From Xylanibacter oryzae DSM 17970 (GTDB lineage Bacteria; Bacteroidota; Bacteroidia; Bacteroidales; Bacteroidaceae): a DNA stretch of 64,000 nt. Position 1 is the first letter of the stretch; every line of letters starts with the position of its first letter. This document shows positions 36,192 to 45,436 of the stretch, one piece after another. A program made the translations under genes and the position numbers. Under the pieces are notes generated by a model. The model was not told the DNA's origin. It searched no databases and saw only the letters and a program-made list of their open reading frames with translations. The DNA is taken from the NCBI RefSeq assembly GCF_000585355.1, contig NZ_KK073873.1:584703-648702 (forward strand), read 5' to 3'.

Positions 36192-36827
36192 TCATTCATG
36201 ATACTTTTTGTATCTTTTAATAAAAAATTTAACTAAATAATACCCAAGTACTATTACTATAAAGATTACGATAGTCTCTTTGATATACTCAGAATACTCA
36301 TTAATTTTGTCGTCTAACTGATCTTCAGGTACAACAGAATGTAAATACCATCCTAGAGTTGCCAATATCCCATTCCATACTCCTGCACCTATTGTTGTGT
36401 ATAGAATAAATTTTCCAAAATGCATCTTTGCAAGTCCTGCTGGTATTGATATAAGATGGCGTATTCCTGGTATTAGGCGGCCTGTTATTGTCGCCGTTAT
36501 ACCATGTTCATCGAAAAATTTTTCACTCTTCTCAACTTTCTTTTGGTTTAACATACAAGCACGACCCCATTTGCTGTTGGCAAAACGGTATATAATAGGT
36601 CGACCAAGATAAAAAGCTACTGTATAATTGATAGTAGCACCAAGGTCTGCTCCCATTGTTGCAAATAGGATGACGAGAAATATATTAAGGTTACCACCGG
36701 CTGCATGATATGCTGCAGGGGCGACTACTAGTTCGGATGGAACAGGAATAACAGTACTTTCTAGTAACATTAATAATAGAATAGTTCCATAATTCAAATT
36801 TCCAAGTAGTGCGGATAGCCAGTTCAT
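36192..36827 (-). CDS. DedA family membrane protein
   Basis: This 211-aa integral membrane protein has four to five hydrophobic segments and the DedA signature. ESTVIPVPSELVVAPAA (about 23-39) holds the conserved acidic and proline residues, and GRLIPGIRHLISIPAG (about 116-131) is the Arg-x2-Pro-Gly-x-Arg motif. DedA proteins are linked to undecaprenyl-phosphate or phospholipid flipping and membrane homeostasis. Its start overlaps the stop of the TPR gene by one base, making it the last gene of a glnS-TPR-dedA unit. Recycling of the undecaprenyl carrier would suit the neighbouring polysaccharide genes, but this is inference. Confidence 0.88.
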   Translation of the reverse strand: MNWLSALLGNLNYGTILLLMLLESTVIPVPSELVVAPAAYHAAGGNLNIFLVILFATMGADLGATINYTVAFYLGRPIIYRFANSKWGRACMLNQKKVEKSEKFFDEHGITATITGRLIPGIRHLISIPAGLAKMHFGKFILYTTIGAGVWNGILATLGWYLHSVVPEDQLDDKINEYSEYIKETIVIFIVIVLGYYLVKFFIKRYKKYHE

Positions 36828-38263
36828 TAATCTTTTGGGTTTAATTTGTTATACATATAATAAAAATAGTCTTTTGGGTCCATTTCTTTAGGGAACATAT
36901 CGCCTAGAACATCTCTTGCTTCTTCTGGATTAACATCACAAGCTATCTTAAGGTACTCAAGAAATTCATCGTCTTTGCCAAGTTCTTTGCAGCACAGAGC
37001 CATATGTGAGTATCCTTTTTTCCATTCGATATCAGTTATTCTAAATAGAGTCTGGAATAATTCATAGGCTTTTTTGATATACCTATTGTCTAGTATTGAA
37101 ACTCCTATGTGTAATAAAACATCTGGTGACATCTTTGAATCACGAATGGCCTCCTGAAAACACTCTAGTGCTGATTCTAGTTTATCATTCGATAACAAGA
37201 TGTGCCCTTTTAATACTTCCATATCAAAATGGTCGCAGTCTAAGGACTTTGTTTTATCTATATATAATAGGGCCTCCTCTTTTTTGTCACATTCATTCAA
37301 TGAGAACGCAAGCTCTTGATATATCTGAAATAGATTGGCTTTATCTGAAGATTTAACAGCAATTTGTTCGGCCTTTTTAAGATGAATTACAGATTCTTCG
37401 TAACGCTGTAGATTGAATAGGCATAAGCCTTCCATCATTTCTCCTGTCTCATCTTCATTGCGTAATTCGGCGTAACGTTTGAAAAGAATCAAAGCTTCTT
37501 CATAGTTTTCTAACTTGAAAAGGCCTTCTGCTTTACTACGAATTGCATCTTCGTCTTTAGGATCTATAGCGATAGCATATTCTATACTTGTTATTGAATC
37601 GCTGAGTTCACCGTTGATTGACTGCACAAGTGAAAGTGCTTTCCAATATTTGCCTGAGTAAGGATTATTGTCAATAAGTTCATTAAAAAATGTCTTGCTT
37701 TCTTCTAATTCGCCTGTTTGGAAAAGAGCCCTTGCCATGAGTTCTTTATACTCCGTAGATGTGTCGTCTTTGGCGCGAAGGAGCCATTCGTACTCCTTAT
37801 CATATAATTCGTAATCTTCATACAGATTTGCTACGTCTAATACAAAATCATTGTAATCATCTTCAGAGACACTTTCCATACAGCTTATCAGATATTTTTC
37901 AGTATCCTCTGTATGTTTTTGTGAGAGAAGTATCTCTGCTTTAATGTAGTAATAATCAAGATCAGTCTTGTCTTCTACAGTTTCAGCTATTTGTTCTGCC
38001 TTTTCAGGATCGTTCTCTTTTAGAAGTACTAATCTTGCCTTGAATACAATTGGAGACACAGCACCTGGATGAATACTTATGGCATATTCGGCAGCCTCTT
38101 CTGCTTTTTCCCATTCTTGTGCGAGTGAATAATATTGGGCAATATCGGTCAATTCTTCAGCTTCCATAAAAATAGGACGCCCTGATTTGACCGATTGCTC
38201 GTATTCATCAAGAATCTTTCTGAAATCATTACTATCCAGATATTCGTCGTTTGTATTTATCAT
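36827..38263 (-). CDS. Tetratricopeptide-repeat protein
   Basis: This 478-aa, acidic, fully helical protein has repeated 34-residue TPR-like units across nearly its whole length. Recognisable examples are ELTDIAQYYSLAQEWEKAEE, SKAEGLFKLENYEEALILFK, EGLCLFNLQRYEESVIHLKK and HMALCCKELGKDDEFLEYLK. There is no signal peptide or membrane segment, so it should be cytoplasmic and act as a protein-binding scaffold. It overlaps glnS by 4 nt and dedA by 1 nt. Its partner is unknown, and the link to glutaminyl-tRNA synthetase may only be transcriptional. Confidence 0.85.
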   Translation of the reverse strand: MINTNDEYLDSNDFRKILDEYEQSVKSGRPIFMEAEELTDIAQYYSLAQEWEKAEEAAEYAISIHPGAVSPIVFKARLVLLKENDPEKAEQIAETVEDKTDLDYYYIKAEILLSQKHTEDTEKYLISCMESVSEDDYNDFVLDVANLYEDYELYDKEYEWLLRAKDDTSTEYKELMARALFQTGELEESKTFFNELIDNNPYSGKYWKALSLVQSINGELSDSITSIEYAIAIDPKDEDAIRSKAEGLFKLENYEEALILFKRYAELRNEDETGEMMEGLCLFNLQRYEESVIHLKKAEQIAVKSSDKANLFQIYQELAFSLNECDKKEEALLYIDKTKSLDCDHFDMEVLKGHILLSNDKLESALECFQEAIRDSKMSPDVLLHIGVSILDNRYIKKAYELFQTLFRITDIEWKKGYSHMALCCKELGKDDEFLEYLKIACDVNPEEARDVLGDMFPKEMDPKDYFYYMYNKLNPKD

Positions 38264-39975
38264 TTATTAATTTTCTTCCAAGTGTCTTTAAGACTTACCG
38301 TGCGATTGAATATCAATTTGTTTGGTGTAGAATCAAGATCAGGTGTGAAGTAGCCTATACGCTGGAATTGTAAAAAACTGCCTGGCTTCTTTTCGACTAA
38401 ATATTTTTCCACAAAACAATTTGTTAATACTTTTAGAGAATCTGAATTTAATAATTCGCGGAAATCGCGCTCATCAGATGATGGATTCTCAACATTGAAC
38501 AATCTATCGTAAATGCGAACCTCTGCAGGCAGGCAATTTTTTACTGATACCCAATGTAATGTTCCTTTTACTTTTCGGTTTGCTCCCTCCATGCCGCTAC
38601 GACTTTGTGGGTCATATTCTGCGTAGATCTCCTCAATATTACCATTTGTGTCCTTCTTACAACCGGTACATTTCACGATATAGGCGTTCTTAAGTCTAAC
38701 CTCCTTATTTGGTGTCATACGGAAAAATTTGTTAGGTGCGTCTTCCATAAAATCTTCGCGCTCTATCCACAGTTCACGACTGAATGTTATTGTATGACTA
38801 CCGTCTGCTTCATTTTCGGGATTGTTTATTGCTTCCATCTCTTCTGACTTATCTTCAGGATAGTTCGTAATAACAAGTTTAACAGGATTCAGAACTGCTG
38901 ATACTCTGCATGATTTTGCATTCAGGTCATCACGTACTGCAGCCTCAAGAAGTGCATAGTCGTTAAGGGCATCAAACTTAGTATATCCAATGCTATTAAT
39001 AAAGTCGCGTATGCTTTTTGCTGAATATCCACGTCTGCGCATACCGCATATTGTAGGCATACGTGGATCATCCCAGCCGCATACTAGATTCTCATCAACA
39101 AGTGTGTGCAGTTTTCGCTTGCTCATCACTGTATATGTTATATTTAGGCGATTAAATTCGATCTGTCGAGGGCGATTATCATGAATATTATCTGTTTCGC
39201 CTTTATACTCCTTCAATTGATCTATATAATAGTCATATAATGGACGGTGAGGAACAAATTCAAGTGTGCAAATAGAATGAGTAACACCTTCAAAGAAGTC
39301 ACTTTGGCCATGAGCAAAGTCATACATTGGATATGCATTCCACTTGGTACCAGTACGGTGATGTGGCGTATGAATTATGCGATACATAATTGGATCACGG
39401 AAATGCATATTTGGATTTGCCATATCAATTTTTGCGCGTAAAACCATGGAACCTTCAATAGAGTCTTGATCGTTCATCTTATTGAATAGTTCTAAACTTT
39501 CATCTATCGGTCGATCCCTGTAAGGGCTAGGTTTGCCTGGCTCAGTTGGTGTTCCCTTTTGTGATGCTATCTCTTCAGATGTTTGTTCATCAACATATGC
39601 ACGACCTTTCTTTATCATCCAAACAGCAAAATCCCATAACTGCTGAAAATAATCAGAAGCATAGTAGACATTTCCCCAATGGAAACCAAGCCATTTAATA
39701 TCATTAAGTATTGAATCTACATATTCTGTATTCTCTTTAGATGGGTTTGTATCGTCAAATCTGAGATTACATACACCATTATATTTTTCAGCGACACCAA
39801 AGTCCATACATATGGCTTTTGCATGTCCAATATGTATATAACCGTTTGGCTCTGGTGGAAAACGTGTTTGTATTTTGCCACCATTTTTACTAGAGGCAAT
39901 GTCTTCTTCCACGAATTGCTCTACGAAGCTTATGCTTTTTTTCTCTTCGTTTTTAGTTTCATTCTTCTCAACCAT
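38260..39975 (-). CDS. glnS: Glutaminyl-tRNA synthetase
   Basis: This 571-aa class I aminoacyl-tRNA synthetase charges tRNA-Gln. The ATP-binding motifs are HIGH at 48-51 (within PEPNGYIHIGHAKAI) and the KMSKS equivalent VMSKRKL near 285. RFDDTNPSKE, the GlnRS/GluRS region, follows the first motif. The C-terminal anticodon-binding beta-barrels carry VKGTLHWVSVKNCLPAEVRI and the final segment SFLQFQRIGYFTPD, both typical of GlnRS rather than GluRS. An N-terminal extension of about 35 residues is Lys/Glu-rich. The start at 39975 gives MVEKNETKNEEKK. It is the first gene of an operon with the TPR and DedA genes. Confidence 0.96.
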   Translation of the reverse strand: MVEKNETKNEEKKSISFVEQFVEEDIASSKNGGKIQTRFPPEPNGYIHIGHAKAICMDFGVAEKYNGVCNLRFDDTNPSKENTEYVDSILNDIKWLGFHWGNVYYASDYFQQLWDFAVWMIKKGRAYVDEQTSEEIASQKGTPTEPGKPSPYRDRPIDESLELFNKMNDQDSIEGSMVLRAKIDMANPNMHFRDPIMYRIIHTPHHRTGTKWNAYPMYDFAHGQSDFFEGVTHSICTLEFVPHRPLYDYYIDQLKEYKGETDNIHDNRPRQIEFNRLNITYTVMSKRKLHTLVDENLVCGWDDPRMPTICGMRRRGYSAKSIRDFINSIGYTKFDALNDYALLEAAVRDDLNAKSCRVSAVLNPVKLVITNYPEDKSEEMEAINNPENEADGSHTITFSRELWIEREDFMEDAPNKFFRMTPNKEVRLKNAYIVKCTGCKKDTNGNIEEIYAEYDPQSRSGMEGANRKVKGTLHWVSVKNCLPAEVRIYDRLFNVENPSSDERDFRELLNSDSLKVLTNCFVEKYLVEKKPGSFLQFQRIGYFTPDLDSTPNKLIFNRTVSLKDTWKKINK

Positions 39976-39999
39976 AATCTACTAAGTTTTTTCAATGGG

Positions 40000-40007
40000 C
40001 AAAGTTA
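40000..40007 (-). promoter_or_regulatory. Bacteroidetes -7 box for the glnS operon
   Basis: The minus strand reads TAACTTTG, 25 nt upstream of the glnS ATG. The -33 element is not clear. Confidence 0.5.
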
Positions 40008-40090
40008 CTAGTTTTTTTGTCAATACTTGAGCATAATATGAAAATTTTTTAAGGAAAATATAAAAATATGTTTTCTAACATAAAAAAATA

Positions 40091-40122
40091 TTTGCAAGTG
40101 TGTAAAAAACCTGTTACCTTTG
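40091..40122 (+). promoter_or_regulatory. Bacteroidetes promoter for a probable small RNA
   Basis: TTTG (40091-40094) and TACCTTTG (40115-40122) are separated by exactly 20 nt, an ideal -33/-7 arrangement. It points rightward into a region with no plus-strand gene. Confidence 0.75.
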
Positions 40123-40128
40123 CTTCCG

Positions 40129-40222
40129 TTATCCTGAATACAATCTTTTTACCTTAAAAAAGCTAATACCTATTGAGATAGAAAGGTCCTCTCTGTGAAG
40201 AGAGGACCTTTCGTTTTTTATT
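40129..40222 (+). ncRNA. Probable small RNA between mltG and glnS
   Basis: A consensus promoter at 40091-40122 is followed about 60 nt later by a 13-bp hairpin (40181-40193 with 40200-40212, loop 6 nt) and a T-rich tail. The predicted transcript is about 90 nt and contains no ATG, so it is unlikely to encode a peptide. Both neighbours are on the opposite strand, so this is neither a leader nor a trailing UTR of a coding gene. It does not match 6S, tmRNA, SRP or RNase P as far as can be seen. Targets are unknown. Confidence 0.65.
40181..40222 (+). terminator. Rho-independent terminator of the small RNA
   Basis: GAAAGGTCCTCTC pairs with 40200-40212 and is followed by GTTTTTTATT. The minus strand lacks a T-run after the stem, so it serves the plus strand. 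Confidence 0.85.
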
Positions 40223-40236
40223 ATATTTGTTTACTG

Positions 40237-41262
40237 TTATTTTATACCTCTATCATTAAGCGCCTTACTGTACTTTTTAGCATTTTGCATGTGCTCCTCA
40301 TATGTACTTGCAAAATTATGTGTACCACTGAAGTCTTCTTTAGCGCACATATATAGATAATTATGGTGTACGTGATTTAATACGGCATCAATTCCAGCTA
40401 CGCTCGGAACACGAATAGGTCCAGGAGGTAGGCCTATGTTCTTATATGTATTATAGGGACTCTTAACAAATAGTAATTTATTATATATTCGTTTCAGTTC
40501 AAATTTCTTTAGTGCAAATTTTATTGTTGGGTCAGCTTGAAGAGGCATACCTGCTTTATAGCGATTATAGTACATTCCTGCTATCATTGGCTTCTCTGCG
40601 TTATTAGCGGTTTCTTCATCAACAATACTCGCAAGAGTAGTAACCTGATTAGGAGTGAATCCCATTTGGTGGGCTTTTTCTGTACGCTCAAAGTTCCAGA
40701 AATTTTTATTTTCCTTCTTCATACGGCTGAATAAGCCATCGAGTGTGATATTCCAATAAAGATCGTATGTGTTTGGTATGAACATACATGCTATTGTAGT
40801 CGTGTCGTAACCATATTTTTTACATGTTGATTCATCTTCAAGAGCTTTAGATATTGTAGCACTGTCAAGCATAAGCTTTTTTGATAATGCTCCAGCAAGA
40901 TCGTTTACAGTTCTTACTGAAGGAACTGTTAAGTTTACTGAAGTTTGCAGCCCATTTTTGAGATGCCTGAATACTTTGAATGCTCCTTCTCCATGACGTA
41001 TCGCATATCGTCCGCTGCGTATATGCTTACTGTAAGAACTATGTCTTACCAACGTTTTAAAAGCTGCCATCGCATGTCTGCTTGCTACTGGTTCCAATTT
41101 TGCGTAAACAGAATCAATATTATCATCATTGTCTACGTAAATGTAAGTTGTATCTCTCTTTACTGAAAAAGAAGAGAATAAATAATAGTAAACTATACCA
41201 AATATTATCACTAAGCAAGCTACAATTGATAATAGGTATTTATTAGAATTAATAGGTCTCAT
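40237..41262 (-). CDS. mltG: Endolytic peptidoglycan transglycosylase MltG
   Basis: This 341-aa YceG/MltG protein has an N-terminal membrane anchor (about 8-30), an inserted LysM-like region and the catalytic domain. The conserved catalytic Glu lies in ASIVDEETANNAEKPMIAGM (about 211-230), followed by NRYKAGMPLQADPTIKFAL and YNTYKNIGLPPGPIRVPS, the family signatures. It cleaves nascent glycan strands in the periplasm and helps set strand length. Length matches the family. The gene stands alone on the minus strand, and TAACTTTG about 25 nt upstream is a likely -7 box. Confidence 0.94.
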   Translation of the reverse strand: MRPINSNKYLLSIVACLVIIFGIVYYYLFSSFSVKRDTTYIYVDNDDNIDSVYAKLEPVASRHAMAAFKTLVRHSSYSKHIRSGRYAIRHGEGAFKVFRHLKNGLQTSVNLTVPSVRTVNDLAGALSKKLMLDSATISKALEDESTCKKYGYDTTTIACMFIPNTYDLYWNITLDGLFSRMKKENKNFWNFERTEKAHQMGFTPNQVTTLASIVDEETANNAEKPMIAGMYYNRYKAGMPLQADPTIKFALKKFELKRIYNKLLFVKSPYNTYKNIGLPPGPIRVPSVAGIDAVLNHVHHNYLYMCAKEDFSGTHNFASTYEEHMQNAKKYSKALNDRGIK

Positions 41263-41337
41263 TTGAAATGTCCTTTAAAATTTGCGCAAAGTTACATCTA
41301 TTTTTGAAAACTGAGAAACGAAATGCAATATTTTTAT

Positions 41338-41345
41338 TACCTTTG
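41338..41345 (+). promoter_or_regulatory. Bacteroidetes -7 box for the 4-alpha-glucanotransferase gene
   Basis: TACCTTTG lies 27 nt upstream of the ATG at 41372. The -33 element is not at the usual distance. Confidence 0.5.
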
Positions 41346-41371
41346 CGATGATTTAATCATTAATTATTAGA

Positions 41372-44077
41372 ATGAAGTTAAAATTCAATATAAATTATAA
41401 TACACAATGGGGTGAGTGCCTTTACCTTAATATCATATATACAAATAGGGATAAGGTGGAAATGTCTAAATGTGTACCGATGAAAACTGATGATGGTTGT
41501 CTCTGGGCACTTAATACTAGCATTATTGAGACACAGCAACATCCTGTTGATAAAATTAGGTATTATTATATTGTCAAAGATGCAGAAGGCTGTGTAATAA
41601 GGAGTGAATGGGATATGGTCAAGAGAGAGTATTCCGTAGATTCTGGGCACAGTTATATATTTAGAGATTTATGGAGAGATACTCCTTTGCAAATGCATCT
41701 TTATTCGAATGCTTACATAACATCAATTGGTGGTAACCTCATTGATAATATTGAGATTCCACGCATGCCTCTATTCCGAAAAACAATATTATTCAGAGTA
41801 TCTGCACCTCAATTGAAAAAAGGTGAGGCACTTGCTATTCTTGGTAATCATCCTGCCATGGGATGTTGGAATCAAACTAGATATCTAAAAATGGATTATT
41901 GTGGCGGTTATGAATGGATTTTGACCGTAGATTTGGATGGAATGCAGTTGCCTTTAGAATATAAATATGTTATAATTAATGAGAACGAGAATGTTTTTAT
42001 ATCTTGGGAAGAAGGTGAAAATAGATATATACAAGCAGAGGACGTAAATGATGGTGATGTTATCGTACTATACGGTGAAACTTTGAGGGTTTGTGAACCA
42101 ATGTGGAAGGCTGCAGGCTTAGTTATACCTGTTTTTTCTTTACGGAGCAAACATTCTTATGGTGTAGGAGATTTCGGTGACCTAAAGCGTATGGTAGATT
42201 GGGCTGAGAAAATAGGACTTAAAATTATCCAGATACTGCCTATAAATGATACAACTTCCACTCACCATTGGTCTGACTCATATCCATATAATTCAATTTC
42301 AGTCTATGCTTTGCATCCACATTATATGGATATTGAGCAGATTGGGGAATTAAAAGACAAACGTTTGATGACGTCTTACTATCGTCAGAGACAAGAGCTT
42401 AATACTCTTAATTATAGCGATTATGAAGCTGTGGAACGTGTAAAGTCTGCGTATTTACATAGCGCGTTTAATGATAATGGAAAAGCCGTCTTGAAAACTG
42501 CAAAATTTAAATCATTTTTTGATAAGAACAAATCATGGCTTAAACCGTACGCAGCATTCTGTGTGATGCGTGATAAAAATAATACAGCGAATTTTAATGA
42601 ATGGACAGAGTATTCTATATACAATGATAAAAGCGTAGAAATACTATGTAATAGTAAGTCTGATTATTATTCAGAAATATGTTATATTTATTATGTGCAG
42701 TATAACTTGTATGAACAATTGAAATCAGCTTGTTCGTATGCACGTAAACACCATGTGGCAATAAAGGGGGATCTTCCTATTGGCGTAAGTCGCAATAGTG
42801 TGGAAACTTGGATGTATCCTCAATATTTTAATTTAGATTCTCAGACAGGTGCACCTCCTGATTCATTTTCAACCAATGGGCAAAATTGGGGCTTCCCAAC
42901 ATACAATTGGGAGAATATTGAAAAAGATGGGTATCAATGGTGGAAAAAGCGTTTGTCGTATATGTCACGTTTTTTTGATGCGTATCGTATTGATCATGTT
43001 CTTGGTTTTTTTAGAATATGGGAAATACCCAAAAATGCAGTTTTAGCGACACTTGGGCATTTCTCGCCATCATTACCACTTACTGTTGAAGAAATAGAAC
43101 ATTATGGCTTGCCTTTCAGAAAGGAACTTTTTACGAGTCCTTTTATAAATAATAAAGTACTTGATAAAATTTTTGGGATACACTCGATCTATGTATGTGA
43201 TAAATTCTTAGTAAAGAAGTCATATAATTTTTATGACCTTAAGCAGGAATATGACACACAAGAAAAAATTAAAACTTTTTTTGATGGCAAAAATGACGAA
43301 AATAGTATTTGGATTAGAGATGGATTATATCGTATAATAGCAAATGTGTTATTCATTCCAGATCCAAGACAATGTGGAATGTATCATCCACGAATATGTG
43401 CTTACCAGGAACAGGTCTTTGATGTATTAAACAATGAAGAAAAGGATGCTTATATGCGTCTTTATAATAATTATTTTTATTTCCGCCATGATATATTTTG
43501 GGGGCAAGGAGCAATAAGGAAACTTCAAAGAGTTATAGGTGACAACAGTATGCTGTTTTGCGCAGAGGATCTTGGGATGTTACCTGGTTGTGTAGAAAAT
43601 GTTTTAGACAGACTCCGTATCTTGTCATTAGAAATACAGACTATGCCTAAAGATAGTGGGGTAGAGTTCAGCCATATAAGTGGATATCCATACCGTAGCG
43701 TGGCTACAATATCTACTCATGATATGGCTCCGTTGAGATTGTGGTGGGAAGAAAATCCAGAACAGGCACAAAGGTATTATACTACCATGATGCAAAAGGA
43801 AGGACGTGCTCCATCTCATCTTACTCCTATTTTAGCTGAAGAAATAGTGGCGCGGCATCTTTATTCTCCTTCAATGTTATGTATTTTGTCATTTCAGGAT
43901 GTTATATCAATGGATTCTGAATTACGTTCAAATGATATAATGGACGAAAGGATAAATGTTCCATCTGATAGTTATAATCATTGGCAATATCGTATGCATC
44001 TTAATATAGAAGAACTGTTGTCAGCAGACAACTTTAATCGTAAGTTTAAGACTATGGTTGAGAGAAGTAAAAGATAA
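41372..44077 (+). CDS. malQ: 4-alpha-glucanotransferase with two N-terminal starch-binding (CBM20) domains
   Basis: This 901-aa protein is a GH77 amylomaltase that rearranges alpha-1,4-glucans during maltodextrin and glycogen use. Two CBM20-like domains come first (about 1-120 and 130-250, the second with AILGNHPAMGCWN). The catalytic domain has GVGDFGDLKRMVDWAEKIGL, the nucleophile Asp in YRIDHVLGFFRIW (about 539), the acid-base Glu in FCAEDLGMLPG (about 731) and the third Asp in STHDMAPLRLWWEE (about 783). The CBM20-fused form, like plant DPE2, is usual in Bacteroidetes. The HAD phosphatase gene begins 7 nt after its stop. The enzyme lacks a signal peptide and should be cytoplasmic. Confidence 0.93.
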   Translation: MKLKFNINYNTQWGECLYLNIIYTNRDKVEMSKCVPMKTDDGCLWALNTSIIETQQHPVDKIRYYYIVKDAEGCVIRSEWDMVKREYSVDSGHSYIFRDLWRDTPLQMHLYSNAYITSIGGNLIDNIEIPRMPLFRKTILFRVSAPQLKKGEALAILGNHPAMGCWNQTRYLKMDYCGGYEWILTVDLDGMQLPLEYKYVIINENENVFISWEEGENRYIQAEDVNDGDVIVLYGETLRVCEPMWKAAGLVIPVFSLRSKHSYGVGDFGDLKRMVDWAEKIGLKIIQILPINDTTSTHHWSDSYPYNSISVYALHPHYMDIEQIGELKDKRLMTSYYRQRQELNTLNYSDYEAVERVKSAYLHSAFNDNGKAVLKTAKFKSFFDKNKSWLKPYAAFCVMRDKNNTANFNEWTEYSIYNDKSVEILCNSKSDYYSEICYIYYVQYNLYEQLKSACSYARKHHVAIKGDLPIGVSRNSVETWMYPQYFNLDSQTGAPPDSFSTNGQNWGFPTYNWENIEKDGYQWWKKRLSYMSRFFDAYRIDHVLGFFRIWEIPKNAVLATLGHFSPSLPLTVEEIEHYGLPFRKELFTSPFINNKVLDKIFGIHSIYVCDKFLVKKSYNFYDLKQEYDTQEKIKTFFDGKNDENSIWIRDGLYRIIANVLFIPDPRQCGMYHPRICAYQEQVFDVLNNEEKDAYMRLYNNYFYFRHDIFWGQGAIRKLQRVIGDNSMLFCAEDLGMLPGCVENVLDRLRILSLEIQTMPKDSGVEFSHISGYPYRSVATISTHDMAPLRLWWEENPEQAQRYYTTMMQKEGRAPSHLTPILAEEIVARHLYSPSMLCILSFQDVISMDSELRSNDIMDERINVPSDSYNHWQYRMHLNIEELLSADNFNRKFKTMVERSKR

Positions 44078-44084
44078 AAAGATT

Positions 44085-44729
44085 ATGAAAGAATATTCTA
44101 CTTATATATTTGATTTAGATGGTACTTTGCTTGATACCTTAAATGATCTTGCAGTAAGTACAAATTATGCTTTACATTGGGCTGGTATGCCAGAGCATTC
44201 CGTTGATGATGTGAAAGTATTCGTTGGCAATGGAGTTAAAAAATTAATAGAGAGAGCCATGCCAGACGGAATTAATAACCCTAAGTTTGAAATGACTTAC
44301 TCTAAGTTTAAAGAGCATTATATAGAGCACAGTATGGATACTACGAAGCCATATCCTGGCATATTGGAAACTTTGGCTGAACTGAAAAAAAAGAATAAAA
44401 AAATAGCTGTTGTGAGTAATAAATTTTATGATGCGACACAAAAATTATGCAGACATTTTTTTTGTGATTCTGTTCAGGTCTCCATCGGTGAACGTGAGAA
44501 TATTCGGAAAAAACCTGCTCCAGACACTGTTCTAGAAGCACTTAGGCAACTAGGCGCAGAAAGAGAAACAGCTGTATATATAGGAGATAGCGATGTTGAT
44601 GTGAACACTGCGAAAAATAGTGGGCTTCCATGTATAAGTGTTTTATGGGGTTTTCGTGATAAAAACTTTCTTATTGAACATGGAGCTACTAGTTTTATTT
44701 CAGAACCGAATCAATTGCTTAACTATTAA
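44085..44729 (+). CDS. gph: HAD-family phosphatase (phosphoglycolate phosphatase-like)
   Basis: This protein is about 214 aa from the ATG at 44085 (MKEYSTYIFDLDGTLLDT); an in-frame ATG at 44058 inside malQ would add nine residues. Motif I is FDLDGTLLDT with the nucleophile Asp, motif II is VVSNKF, the Lys of motif III falls in RKKPAPDTV, and motif IV is GDSDVDVNTA. The cap region between motifs I and II is helical, as in subfamily I. The enzyme dephosphorylates a small phosphorylated metabolite; phosphoglycolate is the usual annotation but is not proven by sequence. It is probably cotranscribed with malQ and overlaps the convergent LytTR gene by 4 nt at its stop. Confidence 0.88.
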   Translation: MKEYSTYIFDLDGTLLDTLNDLAVSTNYALHWAGMPEHSVDDVKVFVGNGVKKLIERAMPDGINNPKFEMTYSKFKEHYIEHSMDTTKPYPGILETLAELKKKNKKIAVVSNKFYDATQKLCRHFFCDSVQVSIGERENIRKKPAPDTVLEALRQLGAERETAVYIGDSDVDVNTAKNSGLPCISVLWGFRDKNFLIEHGATSFISEPNQLLNY

Positions 44730-45436
44730 TTCAGTGTATGTCTGTCTAAGTACATCAACACATTTTCTTTATATGTATCTGATATAGGTAAATAGTCTTC
44801 GCCGAATACAATCCTGAAGTGGTCAACAGAATTAATTTTTGTCATATGTACAATATAAGAACGATGTGTACGCATAAATTCTGGCGTTGGGAGATATTCT
44901 TCTAGTTTCTTCATATTCATTAGTGACATTATTTTTGCACCATTTTCAAGATATATTCGGATATAGTCTTTAAGCCCTTCTATATAAAGAATATTGTCAA
45001 GAGGTACACGAATTAATTTGTATTCGCTTTTTACGAACATAAATCTATCCTTTTTGTATGTCTCTTGTTTGCGTATAAAAGAAAAGTAGTCCATAGCTTT
45101 GCTGACTGCAGTCATGAAATCTACATAACTAATAGGTTTTAATAGATAATCAAGTGCATTTACGCTATACCCATCAATTGCATATTGGTTGAAGGCTGTT
45201 GTAAATATTATGCGTGTTTCTTTAGGTAATATCTTTGCAAATTCAATACCACTAATTTCAGGCATTTGTATATCAAGAAATATTATATCTACCGGATTGT
45301 CACGTAGATCTTTCATTGCTGTTATTGCACTGTTGTAAGTCCCGATAAGTTTTAAAAATGTAGTCTTTTCAACATAACTACTAAGTAGTTCTGCTGCTAG
45401 TGGTTCGTCATCAACTATTGCACAATTTAGTATCAT
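44726..45436 (-). CDS. LytTR-family response regulator
   Basis: This 236-aa protein has an N-terminal receiver (Asp9/Asp10, phospho-acceptor Asp55 in IIFLDIQMP, Lys near 105) and a C-terminal LytTR DNA-binding domain (about 135-234) with FVKSEYKLIRVPLDNILYIE and HRSYIVHMTKINSV. It would bind promoters as a dimer when phosphorylated by the LytS-type kinase encoded immediately upstream; the two genes overlap by 26 nt. Its targets are not evident, but an inverted repeat over the kinase promoter (46582-46632) is a candidate autoregulatory site. Its stop overlaps the stop of the convergent HAD gene. Confidence 0.93.
   Translation of the reverse strand: MILNCAIVDDEPLAAELLSSYVEKTTFLKLIGTYNSAITAMKDLRDNPVDIIFLDIQMPEISGIEFAKILPKETRIIFTTAFNQYAIDGYSVNALDYLLKPISYVDFMTAVSKAMDYFSFIRKQETYKKDRFMFVKSEYKLIRVPLDNILYIEGLKDYIRIYLENGAKIMSLMNMKKLEEYLPTPEFMRTHRSYIVHMTKINSVDHFRIVFGEDYLPISDTYKENVLMYLDRHTLN

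Noticed and set aside
40129..40222. tRNA or known housekeeping RNA
   Set aside because: No cloverleaf, T-loop or CCA end is visible, and length and sequence do not fit 6S, tmRNA, SRP RNA or RNase P RNA.
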